From an uncultured Bacteroides sp. (GTDB lineage: Bacteria > Bacteroidota > Bacteroidia > Bacteroidales > Bacteroidaceae): a stretch of 46,885 bases of DNA. Where the stretch lies: assembly GCA_944322355.1 (NCBI GenBank), contig CALUOT010000015.1, positions 1-46,885 on the forward strand. Direction: 5' to 3'. A program made the translations under genes and the position numbers. The notes beneath the pieces were generated by a model, which saw only the letters and a program-made list of their open reading frames with translations, searched no databases and was not told the DNA's origin. Position 1 is the stretch's first letter. Every line of letters begins with the position of its first letter. Of the stretch, positions 25,872 through 33,932 are shown piece after piece.

Positions 25872-27176
25872 ATGGCATCATTCATCATCGAAGGCGGGCA
25901 TAAATTGTCCGGTGACATTCATCCGCAGGGAGCCAAGAACGAAGTGTTGCAAATCATCTGCGCCACGTTGCTTACTGACGAGGAAGTGACCGTGCGCAAT
26001 GTGCCGGACATCTTGGATGTGAATAACCTCATCCAGTTGATGCGCGATATGGGTGTCTCCGTAGCCAAGCAGGGCATCGATACTTATACTTTCCGGGCGG
26101 CTAATATTGACTTGGAATATTTGGACAGTGATGAGTTCTTGAAGAAGTGTTCCAGCTTGCGTGGGTCGGTCATGCTTGTGGGGCCGTTGGTGGCGCGTTT
26201 TGGCAAAGCCGTTATTTCCAAGCCGGGGGGCGATAAGATCGGACGTCGTAGATTGGATACTCACTTCATTGGCATACAGAAGCTGGGAGCCGATTTCCAC
26301 TATAACGAACAACGAGGGACGTTTGAGATAGAAGCCGGGCATCTGACGGGTACCTATATGTTGCTGGATGAGGCATCGGTTACGGGTACAGCCAATATTG
26401 TCATGGCAGCCGTGCGAGCCAAGGGACGTACCACCATTTATAATGCGGCTTGCGAGCCTTACGTGCAGCAACTTTGTCGGATGCTCAACCGGATGGGAGC
26501 CCGCATCGAAGGTATTGCTTCCAATCTGTTGACCATCGACGGGGTAGGTGTCCTGCACGGCACCGAACACACTGTGCTGCCGGACATGATAGAGGTGGGA
26601 AGTTTTATTGGCATGGCAGCTATGACGGGCAGTGAAATCACCATTAAGAACGTGTCCCACCAGAATCTCGGCATCATCCCTCAATGCTTCCGTCGATTGG
26701 GTATACACTTGGAGCAACGCAAAGATGATATTTATGTTCCTGCTCAGGAGAGCTATGAGATAGAGTCGTTCATCGACGGTTCCATCATGACTATTGCCGA
26801 CGCGCCTTGGCCGGGACTGACGCCGGACTTGCTGAGCGTGATGCTCGTAGTGGCCACGCAGGCCAAAGGTAGCGTGCTCATCCATCAGAAGATGTTTGAA
26901 AGCCGCCTGTTCTTTGTGGACAAGTTGATAGACATGGGGGCGCAAATCATCCTGTGCGACCCGCACCGAGCCGTAGTCATCGGGCACAACCGGGCATTCC
27001 GTCTGCACGGTGGTAACATGACCTCGCCTGACATTCGTGCAGGTATCGCCCTACTCATTGCTGCCTTGAGTGCCGACGGCATCAGTCGTATTCACAACAT
27101 CGAGCAGATAGACCGCGGTTATCAGAACATTGAAGGACGCTTGAATGCCATCGGAGCACGTATTACACGGATATAA
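25872..27176 (+). CDS. murA: UDP-N-acetylglucosamine 1-carboxyvinyltransferase, Asp at the catalytic Cys position
   Basis: A 434-residue EPSP-synthase-fold enzyme that transfers enolpyruvate to UDP-GlcNAc, the first committed step of peptidoglycan synthesis. The substrate loop that reads GGCxIG in E. coli MurA (Cys115) reads GGDKIGRRR here, placing Asp121 at the position of the fosfomycin-reactive cysteine. The Cys-to-Asp form is known from naturally fosfomycin-insensitive enzymes and retains activity. The start MASFIIEGGHKLSG matches the family; the frame extends upstream into the DUF4290 gene. Confidence 0.96.
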   Translation: MASFIIEGGHKLSGDIHPQGAKNEVLQIICATLLTDEEVTVRNVPDILDVNNLIQLMRDMGVSVAKQGIDTYTFRAANIDLEYLDSDEFLKKCSSLRGSVMLVGPLVARFGKAVISKPGGDKIGRRRLDTHFIGIQKLGADFHYNEQRGTFEIEAGHLTGTYMLLDEASVTGTANIVMAAVRAKGRTTIYNAACEPYVQQLCRMLNRMGARIEGIASNLLTIDGVGVLHGTEHTVLPDMIEVGSFIGMAAMTGSEITIKNVSHQNLGIIPQCFRRLGIHLEQRKDDIYVPAQESYEIESFIDGSIMTIADAPWPGLTPDLLSVMLVVATQAKGSVLIHQKMFESRLFFVDKLIDMGAQIILCDPHRAVVIGHNRAFRLHGGNMTSPDIRAGIALLIAALSADGISRIHNIEQIDRGYQNIEGRLNAIGARITRI

Positions 27177-27185
27177 GGGTAAGAT

Positions 27186-27722
27186 ATGATACGCAGAGAA
27201 GAAGTATATAAAATAGGTATATTGAACAAACCGCATGGTCTTCAGGGCGAGTTGTTGTTTACCTTCACGGATGATATTTTCGACCGTGTAGAGGCCGAAT
27301 ATATCGTCTGTCTGTTGGATGGAATTTTCGTACCTTTTTATTTCGAGGCTTACCGTTTTCGTACGGATAGCACTGCTTTGGTGAAACTGGAAGGAGTGGA
27401 TACCCAAGAACAAGCACGTCGTTTCACTAATGTCGAAGTGTATTTTCCCGTAAAGCATGCCGAAGAAGTCGATACCGACGAGCTGACATGGAGCTATTTT
27501 GCCGGTTTTCGCGTGGAAGAAGTACACCATGGTTACTTGGGTGAGATTACGGAAGTGGACACTACTACCGTCAATACACTGTTCGTGGTAGACCACCAAG
27601 GCGAAGAATTGCTGATACCTGCCCAGGAAGATTTCATCACTGATATCGACCGGAAGCATAAAATCATCACCATGGTTCTGCCGCAAGGGTTGCTTGCTTT
27701 GGATGAAACTGAAACCGAATAA
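27186..27722 (+). CDS. rimM: Ribosome maturation factor RimM
   Basis: A 178-residue protein that assists 30S subunit (head) maturation. The N-terminal RimM domain starts with [23 protein letters not shown], and the C-terminal PRC-barrel includes [20 protein letters not shown]. It begins 9 bp after murA and ends 12 bp before the M23 peptidase gene, so it sits in the same unit. Confidence 0.94.
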   Translation: MIRREEVYKIGILNKPHGLQGELLFTFTDDIFDRVEAEYIVCLLDGIFVPFYFEAYRFRTDSTALVKLEGVDTQEQARRFTNVEVYFPVKHAEEVDTDELTWSYFAGFRVEEVHHGYLGEITEVDTTTVNTLFVVDHQGEELLIPAQEDFITDIDRKHKIITMVLPQGLLALDETETE

Positions 27723-27734
27723 CTTCTACAACCT

Positions 27735-28613
27735 ATGACGACGCACCCCCCCCGCAAAAAAAAGCCCAGTCGCAAGCATTGGTGGCATAATATCCGGTTT
27801 AAGTATCGTTTGACTATTACCAACGAAAACACGCTGGAAGAAGTGGTCAGCCTCTATGTGTCCAAACTCAACGGATTGTCGTGGCTGATACTGGTACTTA
27901 CCGTATTGTTTACTATTGCGTCGCTCATCGTGGCTTTTACCCCCTTGCGCAACTATCTGCCTGGTTATATGAATAGTGAAATACGGACGCAAGTAGTTCA
28001 AAACGCCCTTCGTGCCGACTCCCTGCAACAACTATTGGCGCAGCAGAACCTGTACATCATGAACATACAGGACATTTTTCGTGGCACGGTCAAGACCGAT
28101 ACGGTTCAGTCCATTGACTCGCTGACCACCCTACGGCAGGACTCACTGATGGAGCGTACCCGACGCGAGGAGGAATTCCGTCGCCGCTACGAGCAGGCTG
28201 AGAAGTATAATTTGAATACGTTTGCCGCTAATTCCGAGGCTGGAGGAATGGTGTTCTATTGTCCTACGCGCGGCATCATTTCCGCTCCCTTTAATGTCAG
28301 TAAGCAACATTTTGGGGTGGATATTGCGGTCAGCCCGAGCGAAAGCGTGATGGCCGTGCTGGACGGCACCGTCATACTGAGCGCCTATACAGCCGAGAGC
28401 GGTTACGTCATCCAGATACAGCATAACCGTGATTTTGTCTCTACCTATAAGCATTGCGGACAGCTGATGAAGAAGACCGGTGACACCGTGAAGGGCGGTG
28501 AGGCTATCGCCTTGACAGGAAGCGGAGAACAGACGGACATCGGGCCGCATCTGCATTTCGAATTGTGGCACAAAGGACGTGCCGTCAACCCCGAACAGTA
28601 TATTGTGTTTTAA
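27735..28613 (+). CDS. M23 (LytM-type) peptidase, membrane anchored
   Basis: A 292-residue protein with a basic cytoplasmic N-terminus (residues 1-30, rich in Lys/Arg), one membrane helix at about 55-76, a coiled-coil-like periplasmic stretch and a C-terminal LytM domain. The zinc-site motifs HFGVD (HxxxD) and HLHFE (HxH) are both intact, so it may be an active peptidoglycan endopeptidase, unlike degenerate EnvC/NlpD types. It lies between rimM and dxr in the envelope gene run. Confidence 0.9.
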   Translation: MTTHPPRKKKPSRKHWWHNIRFKYRLTITNENTLEEVVSLYVSKLNGLSWLILVLTVLFTIASLIVAFTPLRNYLPGYMNSEIRTQVVQNALRADSLQQLLAQQNLYIMNIQDIFRGTVKTDTVQSIDSLTTLRQDSLMERTRREEEFRRRYEQAEKYNLNTFAANSEAGGMVFYCPTRGIISAPFNVSKQHFGVDIAVSPSESVMAVLDGTVILSAYTAESGYVIQIQHNRDFVSTYKHCGQLMKKTGDTVKGGEAIALTGSGEQTDIGPHLHFELWHKGRAVNPEQYIVF

Positions 28614-28637
28614 GAATATAACATGTGAACAATTGAT

Positions 28638-29798
28638 ATGAAGAAACAGATTGCCATACTCGGCTCCACAGGCTCCATCGGCACACAGGCTCTGCAAGTC
28701 ATCGGAGAACATCCCGACCAATACGAGGCTTATGTGCTGACGGCGGGAAACCGCGTGGAAGAACTCATCCGCCAGGCACGGCAGTTCATGCCCGAAGCCG
28801 TGGTGATAGCCAACGAGGCCAAATATCCGCGGCTGAAGGAAGCTCTGGCCGACCTGCCCATCAAGGTGTATGCAGGCGAGGAAGCCCTCTGCCAGATTGT
28901 GCAGGAAGCACCCATCGATATGGTGCTGACGGCTATGGTTGGCTACGCGGGGCTGCGCCCCACCATGAACGCCCTTCGTGCCCGCAAGGCCATTGCCTTG
29001 GCCAATAAGGAAACGCTGGTGGTGGCCGGAGAACTCATCAATGAACTGGCGCGCGTGAACGGCACGCCCATTCTGCCTGTTGACTCGGAGCACTCGGCCG
29101 TGTTCCAGTGCCTGACGGGTGAAGTGGGGAATCCCATCGAGAAAGTGATACTCACCGCTTCGGGAGGCCCCTTCCGTACCTTCACCCGCGAACAACTGGA
29201 GACCGTCACCAAAGAACAGGCCCTGCGGCACCCCAATTGGTCGATGGGCGCTAAAATCACCATCGACTCGGCCACGATGATGAACAAGGGCTTTGAAGTG
29301 ATAGAAGCCAAATGGTTATTCGGCGTGCGGCCTGACCAGATAGAAGTGGTGGTGCATCCGCAGTCGGTCATTCACTCTATGGTGCAGTTTGAAGACGGCG
29401 CCGTGAAGGCACAGCTGGGCATGCCGGACATGCGCTTGCCCATCCAGTACGCCTTCTCCTATCCCGACCGCCTGCACGCCTCGTTTCCCCGACTGGACTT
29501 TGCCACTTGCACCAGTCTCACTTTCGAGCAGCCTGACACCCGGCGCTTCCGTAACCTGGCCCTGGCCTACGAAGCCCTGCACCAGGGGGGCAACATGCCC
29601 TGCATCGTCAACGCCGCTAACGAGGTCTGCGTGGCCGCCTTCCTGGCCGACCGCGTGTCATTCCTCGGCATGAGCGACGCCATCGAACAGGCCATGCAGC
29701 GCGTGTCCTTCGTGGCTAGGCCGAGCTATGAAGACTATGTGGAAACTGACAGAATGGCCCGCCGAGTGACGGAGGAAATCTTGACAAAACATACGTAA
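28638..29798 (+). CDS. dxr: 1-deoxy-D-xylulose 5-phosphate reductoisomerase
   Basis: A 386-residue NADPH enzyme producing 2-C-methyl-D-erythritol 4-phosphate in the MEP isoprenoid pathway. The NADPH-binding ILGSTGSIGTQAL is at residues 6-18; LANKETLVVAGELI and the metal-binding PVDSEHSAVFQCL are intact. G+C content is visibly higher than in neighbouring genes from about 28,650 on. It is followed 15 bp after its stop by a 22-bp array. Confidence 0.96.
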   Translation: MKKQIAILGSTGSIGTQALQVIGEHPDQYEAYVLTAGNRVEELIRQARQFMPEAVVIANEAKYPRLKEALADLPIKVYAGEEALCQIVQEAPIDMVLTAMVGYAGLRPTMNALRARKAIALANKETLVVAGELINELARVNGTPILPVDSEHSAVFQCLTGEVGNPIEKVILTASGGPFRTFTREQLETVTKEQALRHPNWSMGAKITIDSATMMNKGFEVIEAKWLFGVRPDQIEVVVHPQSVIHSMVQFEDGAVKAQLGMPDMRLPIQYAFSYPDRLHASFPRLDFATCTSLTFEQPDTRRFRNLALAYEALHQGGNMPCIVNAANEVCVAAFLADRVSFLGMSDAIEQAMQRVSFVARPSYEDYVETDRMARRVTEEILTKHT

Positions 29799-29812
29799 TG
29801 AATACTTCTTTT

Positions 29813-29922
29813 GTCGTTGAACCCCAACGACCCTCTCGTGAGGGTTCAACGACACCCTCGTCAGGGTTTAATGAGGAGCTCGTCGGGGTTTGACGGAAAA
29901 CTCGTGAGGAACTGACGAAATA
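29813..29922. repeat. 22-bp-period array E (five units)
   Basis: Four units start with CTCGT at 29835, 29857, 29879 and 29901, exactly 22 bp apart, followed by variants of GAGGGTTCAACGAC. The preceding 22 bp (29813-29834) hold the same word reversed, GTCGTTGAACCC, which is the exact complement of GGGTTCAACGAC in the next unit. The word can form small hairpins such as CCCTC/GAGGG. The array starts 15 bp after the dxr stop; the 75 bp between the array and rseP are AT-rich leader. Confidence 0.85.
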
Positions 29923-29999
29923 TGCACTGATAGTCAATGAAATAGAAATTTGAATTAAAACGAACTAATAAAAAACGTAAAAGTAATAATTGTAGATAA

Positions 30000-31361
30000 A
30001 TGGAAACATTCCTGATAAAAGCATTACAACTGATTCTGAGCCTTTCTTTGCTCGTTGTCATACATGAAATGGGTCACTTCCTTTTTGCCAAGTTGTTTAA
30101 AACAAGGGTCGAGAAGTTCTGCCTTTTCTTCGATCCGTGGTTCACGCTGTTTAAGTTCAAACCCAAGAACAGCGAGACGGAGTATGGCATTGGTTGGCTA
30201 CCGCTGGGCGGTTATGTCAAAATCAGCGGTATGATAGATGAGTCAATGGACACCGAGCAGATGAAGCAGCCCGTCAAGCCGTGGGAGTTCCGCGCCAAAC
30301 CGGCGTGGCAACGGCTGCTCATCATGGTGGGCGGCGTGCTGTTCAACTTCTTGCTGGCGCTGTTCATCTACAGCATGATACTCTTTGCTTGGGGCGATGC
30401 CTACATCCCCGTGCAGAAAGCACCGCTGGGCATGGACTTCAACGAGACGATGCACCGCGCGGGCTTCCGTGACGGCGACGTGCTCATCTCGGCCGACGGC
30501 GTTCCTTTCGAGCGCATGGGTAGTGAATTATTGACGTCGATAGTCGATGCCCGCCAGGTGACGGTGTTGCGCGACGGGAAGGAGGCTTCGGTCTACATCC
30601 CCGACGGGCTGATGGACCAATTGCTGGCCGATAGCCTGCGTTTCGCCGACTTCCGCTACCCCTACGTGATAGACAGCTTGGTCGCAGGAGCCCCCGCTCA
30701 GTTGGCCGGACTCCAGCCGGGCGACAGCATCACGCGCATGGACGGACAGGCCATCTCCTTCCAGGACTTCCTGCTGACCATGGCCCAACGTCGTCGGCAG
30801 GCTGAAACTGCCACGAACGACAGCCTGCGCGACGCCCTGCGCCAAGTTAACCTGACATACGTGCGCGGCGGCGTGACCCACAACCTGACCCTAAGGGCCG
30901 ACACCGCCTTCCAGGTAGGCGTCTTCGCCGTGATGCAGACCGACCGCCTGCTGCCTGTGGTGGAGAAGGAATATACATTCTTCTCTTCCTTCCCCGCCGG
31001 TGTTCGGCTGGGTGTCAATACACTGGCCGGCTATGTGGACCAGATGAAGTATCTGTTCTCCAAGGAGGGTGCTAAGCAATTGGGAGGCTTCGGCACTATT
31101 GGCAGCATCTTTCCCTCTACCTGGGATTGGCATCAGTTTTGGTATATGACAGCGTTCCTCAGCATCATCCTGGCCTTCATGAATATATTGCCCATTCCGG
31201 CGTTAGATGGCGGACATGTGCTGTTCTTGCTTTATGAGATTGTGGCTCGCCGCAAGCCTAGTGACAAATTCATGGAACGGGCGCAGATGGTTGGTATGTT
31301 CCTGCTCTTTGCCTTGCTTATCTGGGCTAATCTGAACGATGTGTTGCGATTCTTATTCTGA
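30000..31361 (+). CDS. rseP: RseP-type site-2 (RIP) zinc metalloprotease
   Basis: A 453-residue integral-membrane protease. The first helix carries HEMGH (the HExxH zinc site, about residues 22-26); periplasmic PDZ-like regions follow in the middle; and the C-terminal PIPALDGGHVLFLLYE supplies the LDG motif. RseP cleaves anti-sigma factors and signal-peptide remnants within the membrane. It follows dxr, as is common, but the array and 200-bp gap between them suggest possible separate expression. Confidence 0.94.
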   Translation: METFLIKALQLILSLSLLVVIHEMGHFLFAKLFKTRVEKFCLFFDPWFTLFKFKPKNSETEYGIGWLPLGGYVKISGMIDESMDTEQMKQPVKPWEFRAKPAWQRLLIMVGGVLFNFLLALFIYSMILFAWGDAYIPVQKAPLGMDFNETMHRAGFRDGDVLISADGVPFERMGSELLTSIVDARQVTVLRDGKEASVYIPDGLMDQLLADSLRFADFRYPYVIDSLVAGAPAQLAGLQPGDSITRMDGQAISFQDFLLTMAQRRRQAETATNDSLRDALRQVNLTYVRGGVTHNLTLRADTAFQVGVFAVMQTDRLLPVVEKEYTFFSSFPAGVRLGVNTLAGYVDQMKYLFSKEGAKQLGGFGTIGSIFPSTWDWHQFWYMTAFLSIILAFMNILPIPALDGGHVLFLLYEIVARRKPSDKFMERAQMVGMFLLFALLIWANLNDVLRFLF

Positions 31362-31428
31362 CAGGATTGATAATGTAGAAGTCCTATTTTTAAACCAAAG
31401 AAGTCAAAATAGACATGCCTTTTTTATT

Positions 31429-31463
31429 ACAAAGCCCTGACTTTCCCAAGCCCAGGGCTTTGT
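31429..31463 (+). terminator. Hairpin after rseP
   Basis: ACAAAGCCCTG (31429-31439) pairs perfectly with CAGGGCTTTGT (31453-31463). The T-rich tract comes about 12 bp later, so termination on the plus strand is plausible but not textbook. Confidence 0.6.
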
Positions 31464-31495
31464 GATATCCTAAAGTTTTTGTTTTTTATCTGGAA

Positions 31496-31583
31496 AATAT
31501 ACGTTCTTTTGCGTCGTAACATACTATCTTTCGCTTGATAACATACGATGTTATCAACCCTAACATTTAATGTTCCGCCACGT
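31496..31583. repeat. 22-bp-period array F (three to four units)
   Basis: AACAT starts units at 31518, 31540 and 31562, exactly 22 bp apart; a weaker copy (AATATACGTT) begins at 31496, again 22 bp earlier. Cores are palindromic: AACATACGATGTT in the third unit, with the flanking extension GATAACAT/ATGTTATC, and AACATTTAATGTT in the last. Confidence 0.75.
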
Positions 31584-31735
31584 CCCCTTTAAAGAAAATC
31601 ATATTCTCACTCTTAACTCTTCATTAAAACTATCCTTCACCCTTTCACTTCTCCATAAATATCTGATAATAAGCATGATATGATGAAACATTCTTCTTTC
31701 ACTTCCTTTCACCTCTCTTTTTCTTTCATCCGTAT

Positions 31736-31878
31736 GTTTCACCGCAAACTGTTGATAACCAATCTATTCTGGTGAAACTTCACTCGATGAACTGCTGAAA
31801 TAATCATTTATGCTTTATCGGACACTAATAAATATAAACAGAGGGCATGTCCATTTCGACACACCCTCTGCTTGTTTT
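31736..31878 (+). ncRNA. Weak candidate small RNA
   Basis: GTTTCACC (31736-31743) pairs perfectly with GGTGAAAC (31771-31778), and downstream a stem CAGAGGG/CCCTCTG is followed by seven T on the plus strand. No plus-strand gene precedes this terminator within 370 bp. A possible -7 box TATGTTTC (31733-31740) overlaps the stem. The case is weak, because the terminator may simply serve fbp in the other direction. Confidence 0.2.
31839..31877. terminator. Terminator at the 3' end of fbp
   Basis: CAGAGGG (31839-31845) pairs with CCCTCTG (31864-31870), with inner TGTC/GACA pairing. T7 follows on the plus strand; on the minus strand, where fbp arrives, a T/A-rich tract follows. Confidence 0.7.
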
Positions 31879-31898
31879 TTTAGGTTCCTATATATGCC

Positions 31899-33887
31899 TT
31901 AAACTCGCTCTTTGATGAGTCCGGTACGATAAGCCACGAGGAGTTTCTTCATGTCTTCTATCTGTGTACGGAGTTCACGCCCTTTGTCTGTATCTTTCAC
32001 CATCATACGTTGGGAGTTGAATTCCACCAGGAAGGTTGTGGATTTAATATCCTGTCCTTCTTCGATGGCTTTTTGTCGGCTTTGGAAAGGCTCGTGTTGA
32101 ACCAATTGAAGACCATGCGAGTGATAAACCAAGGTGTATCCGGCGATACCCGTTTCGGGTTGATAAGCTTTGGAGAATCCTCCGTCTATAACCAATAGTT
32201 TTCCTCCTGCTTTGATAGGCTTTTCGCCTTTAAGGGTCTTTACAGGTACATGCCCGTTGATGATATGGGCATGTTCGCCAGGTTCTATACCAAACTCTTC
32301 GAGGATACGGTCGCATACGTCAGCATCGTTTCGTAGCGTGTAGTAATAACCTTTGGTTTCCTTGTGCAGTTCCTTGTCTGCTATGAAATAGCGTTCAAAG
32401 GTGGCCATCTTGTCCTTGTCGAATGAGGGAGCATCGGGGCCACACCATAAGTACCACATGTAATCCCTGGCAAAGCTCTTTTCCTCGGTGTTTTCGTCTT
32501 CGAAGTAGGCTGTGCGGATTAGTTGGTCTGTCTTTTTCAGCAAACGTTCGCCCCAATATTCCTTATTTCCGATGCGTACATGCTTGAAACTTCCATCGGC
32601 CTCCATCGGGATGGAGGCATGGTACAAGAGGTTACTGTTGCATACCAGGTACATGCTTCCGTAGGTGAAAAGGCAACGCATGTGCTTACGCAGCTTTTCA
32701 CTATTCATGAACGAGGCATGTATCTTCTCTACAAGTTCTTGTTCTTCTTCACTGAGCCGATAAGGGTCTGCTGGGTCAATGGTGGGGAAGTTAATGTCGC
32801 GCATCTCGTATTCTTTGCCTTCGTACACAAAGACACCTCGGGCGAAGTCTATGAGATGTAGGAGCTTACGATTCTGCATGCCGAATTCAGGTCTACGGTC
32901 GATGATGGAGGCTTCGAGTTTGAGCTGGATGATAGTAATGGCCTTGTGCATTTGAGTGATGAGGCGCAGGGTTTTTTCATTATATCGTCCGTCGGCATAG
33001 TTGGTCTTGGGAGTGAAGATTTCACATGGATCGTCCCCATAAGTCTCCATGGCGAAGGTGGCCAAGGGTAGAAGATTGATACCATATCCGTCCTCCAGCG
33101 TGCCGAGGTTGGCATAACGCATGGACATGCGGATGACGTTGGCCATACAGGCATCGTTGCCCGAGGCAGCTCCCATCCAAAGAATATCGTGGTTACCCCA
33201 TTGAATATCGAAGTTATGATAATCGCACAAGGTATCCATAATGATGTGTGCTCCGGGGCCTCGGTCGTATATGTCACCTACGATATGCAGAGAATCGATG
33301 GTGAGGCGTTGGATGAGGTTGCACAGGGCGATGATGAAGTCATCGGCCCGCTTGGTGGAGATAATGGTACTGATGATGACGTTGATGTAGGCCTGCTTGT
33401 TGGGGTCGATGCTTGATTCGTGTAGAAGCTCCTGAATAATGTAGGAGAACTCTTCGGGCAAGGCCTTGCGCACTTTGGAGCGGGTATACTTGGAGGAAAC
33501 ATTTTGGCATACCTTGACCAGTTGGTTTAAAGTAATCTGGTACCAATCTTCGAGGTCTTTTTCACGTTCCTTGACCAGGCGCAATTTCTCTTCAGGATAG
33601 TAGATGAGGGTACAGATTTCTTTCTTTTCGCTTTCGCGGAGAGTATGTCCGAAGATTTCGTTCACTTTCCGCTTGACGGCTCCCGAAGCATTTTTCAGCA
33701 CATGCTGAAAAGCTTCATACTCCCCGTGCAGGTCGGTCAGGAAGTGTTCGGTACCCTTTGGGAGGTTTAAGATGGCCTCCAAATTGATAATCTCGGTACT
33801 TGCGTCGGCTATGGTCGGAAAGCTTCGCGAAAGGAGCTGCAAGTAGCGCAAATCGCTAATGATGATCTCCGGTGTTATATTTCCCAT
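31899..33887 (-). CDS. fbp: Class III fructose-1,6-bisphosphatase
   Basis: A 662-residue enzyme of the Firmicutes/Bacteroidetes-type class III family, which hydrolyses fructose 1,6-bisphosphate in gluconeogenesis and is unrelated to E. coli Fbp. Metallophosphatase signatures are visible: DLHGEYEAF, VGDIYDRGPGAHIIMD, WGNHDILWMGAA and a late INGHVPVK. The start MGNITPEIIISDLRYL fits the family N-terminus better than the Met at 33929. It follows the YidE-like transporter by about 45 bp and may be co-transcribed with it. Confidence 0.95.
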   Translation of the reverse strand: MGNITPEIIISDLRYLQLLSRSFPTIADASTEIINLEAILNLPKGTEHFLTDLHGEYEAFQHVLKNASGAVKRKVNEIFGHTLRESEKKEICTLIYYPEEKLRLVKEREKDLEDWYQITLNQLVKVCQNVSSKYTRSKVRKALPEEFSYIIQELLHESSIDPNKQAYINVIISTIISTKRADDFIIALCNLIQRLTIDSLHIVGDIYDRGPGAHIIMDTLCDYHNFDIQWGNHDILWMGAASGNDACMANVIRMSMRYANLGTLEDGYGINLLPLATFAMETYGDDPCEIFTPKTNYADGRYNEKTLRLITQMHKAITIIQLKLEASIIDRRPEFGMQNRKLLHLIDFARGVFVYEGKEYEMRDINFPTIDPADPYRLSEEEQELVEKIHASFMNSEKLRKHMRCLFTYGSMYLVCNSNLLYHASIPMEADGSFKHVRIGNKEYWGERLLKKTDQLIRTAYFEDENTEEKSFARDYMWYLWCGPDAPSFDKDKMATFERYFIADKELHKETKGYYYTLRNDADVCDRILEEFGIEPGEHAHIINGHVPVKTLKGEKPIKAGGKLLVIDGGFSKAYQPETGIAGYTLVYHSHGLQLVQHEPFQSRQKAIEEGQDIKSTTFLVEFNSQRMMVKDTDKGRELRTQIEDMKKLLVAYRTGLIKERV

Positions 33888-33932
33888 GATTTTATAATTT
33901 AAGTTTTCTATATCTTTTTCTGTCCTCATACA

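Larger units (their letters stand above)
31362..31898. other. 537-bp gene-free region between converging rseP and fbp
   Basis: Contents in order: a hairpin after rseP (31429-31463), 22-bp array F (31496-31583), AT-rich sequence with many TTTCAC words but no regular period, a stem-loop at 31736-31778 and a terminator at 31839-31877. No credible protein-coding gene is seen; a 31-codon frame at 31680 has no supporting features. Confidence 0.55.

Noticed and set aside
25878-27008. A 376-codon minus-strand frame inside murA
   Set aside because: Complete overlap with murA and a His/Gln-rich random-looking translation.
28143-29231. A 362-codon minus-strand frame across the M23 peptidase and dxr genes
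   Set aside because: Antisense shadow of two well-supported genes in a higher-GC stretch; no recognisable motifs.
31640-31740. TTTCAC-rich tract as another 22-bp array
   Set aside because: The words recur at irregular distances with no steady period.
31680-31775. Small plus-strand protein of 31 codons
   Set aside because: Composition is dominated by Ser/Phe/His from a TTTCAC-rich tract, with no promoter or conserved feature visible.
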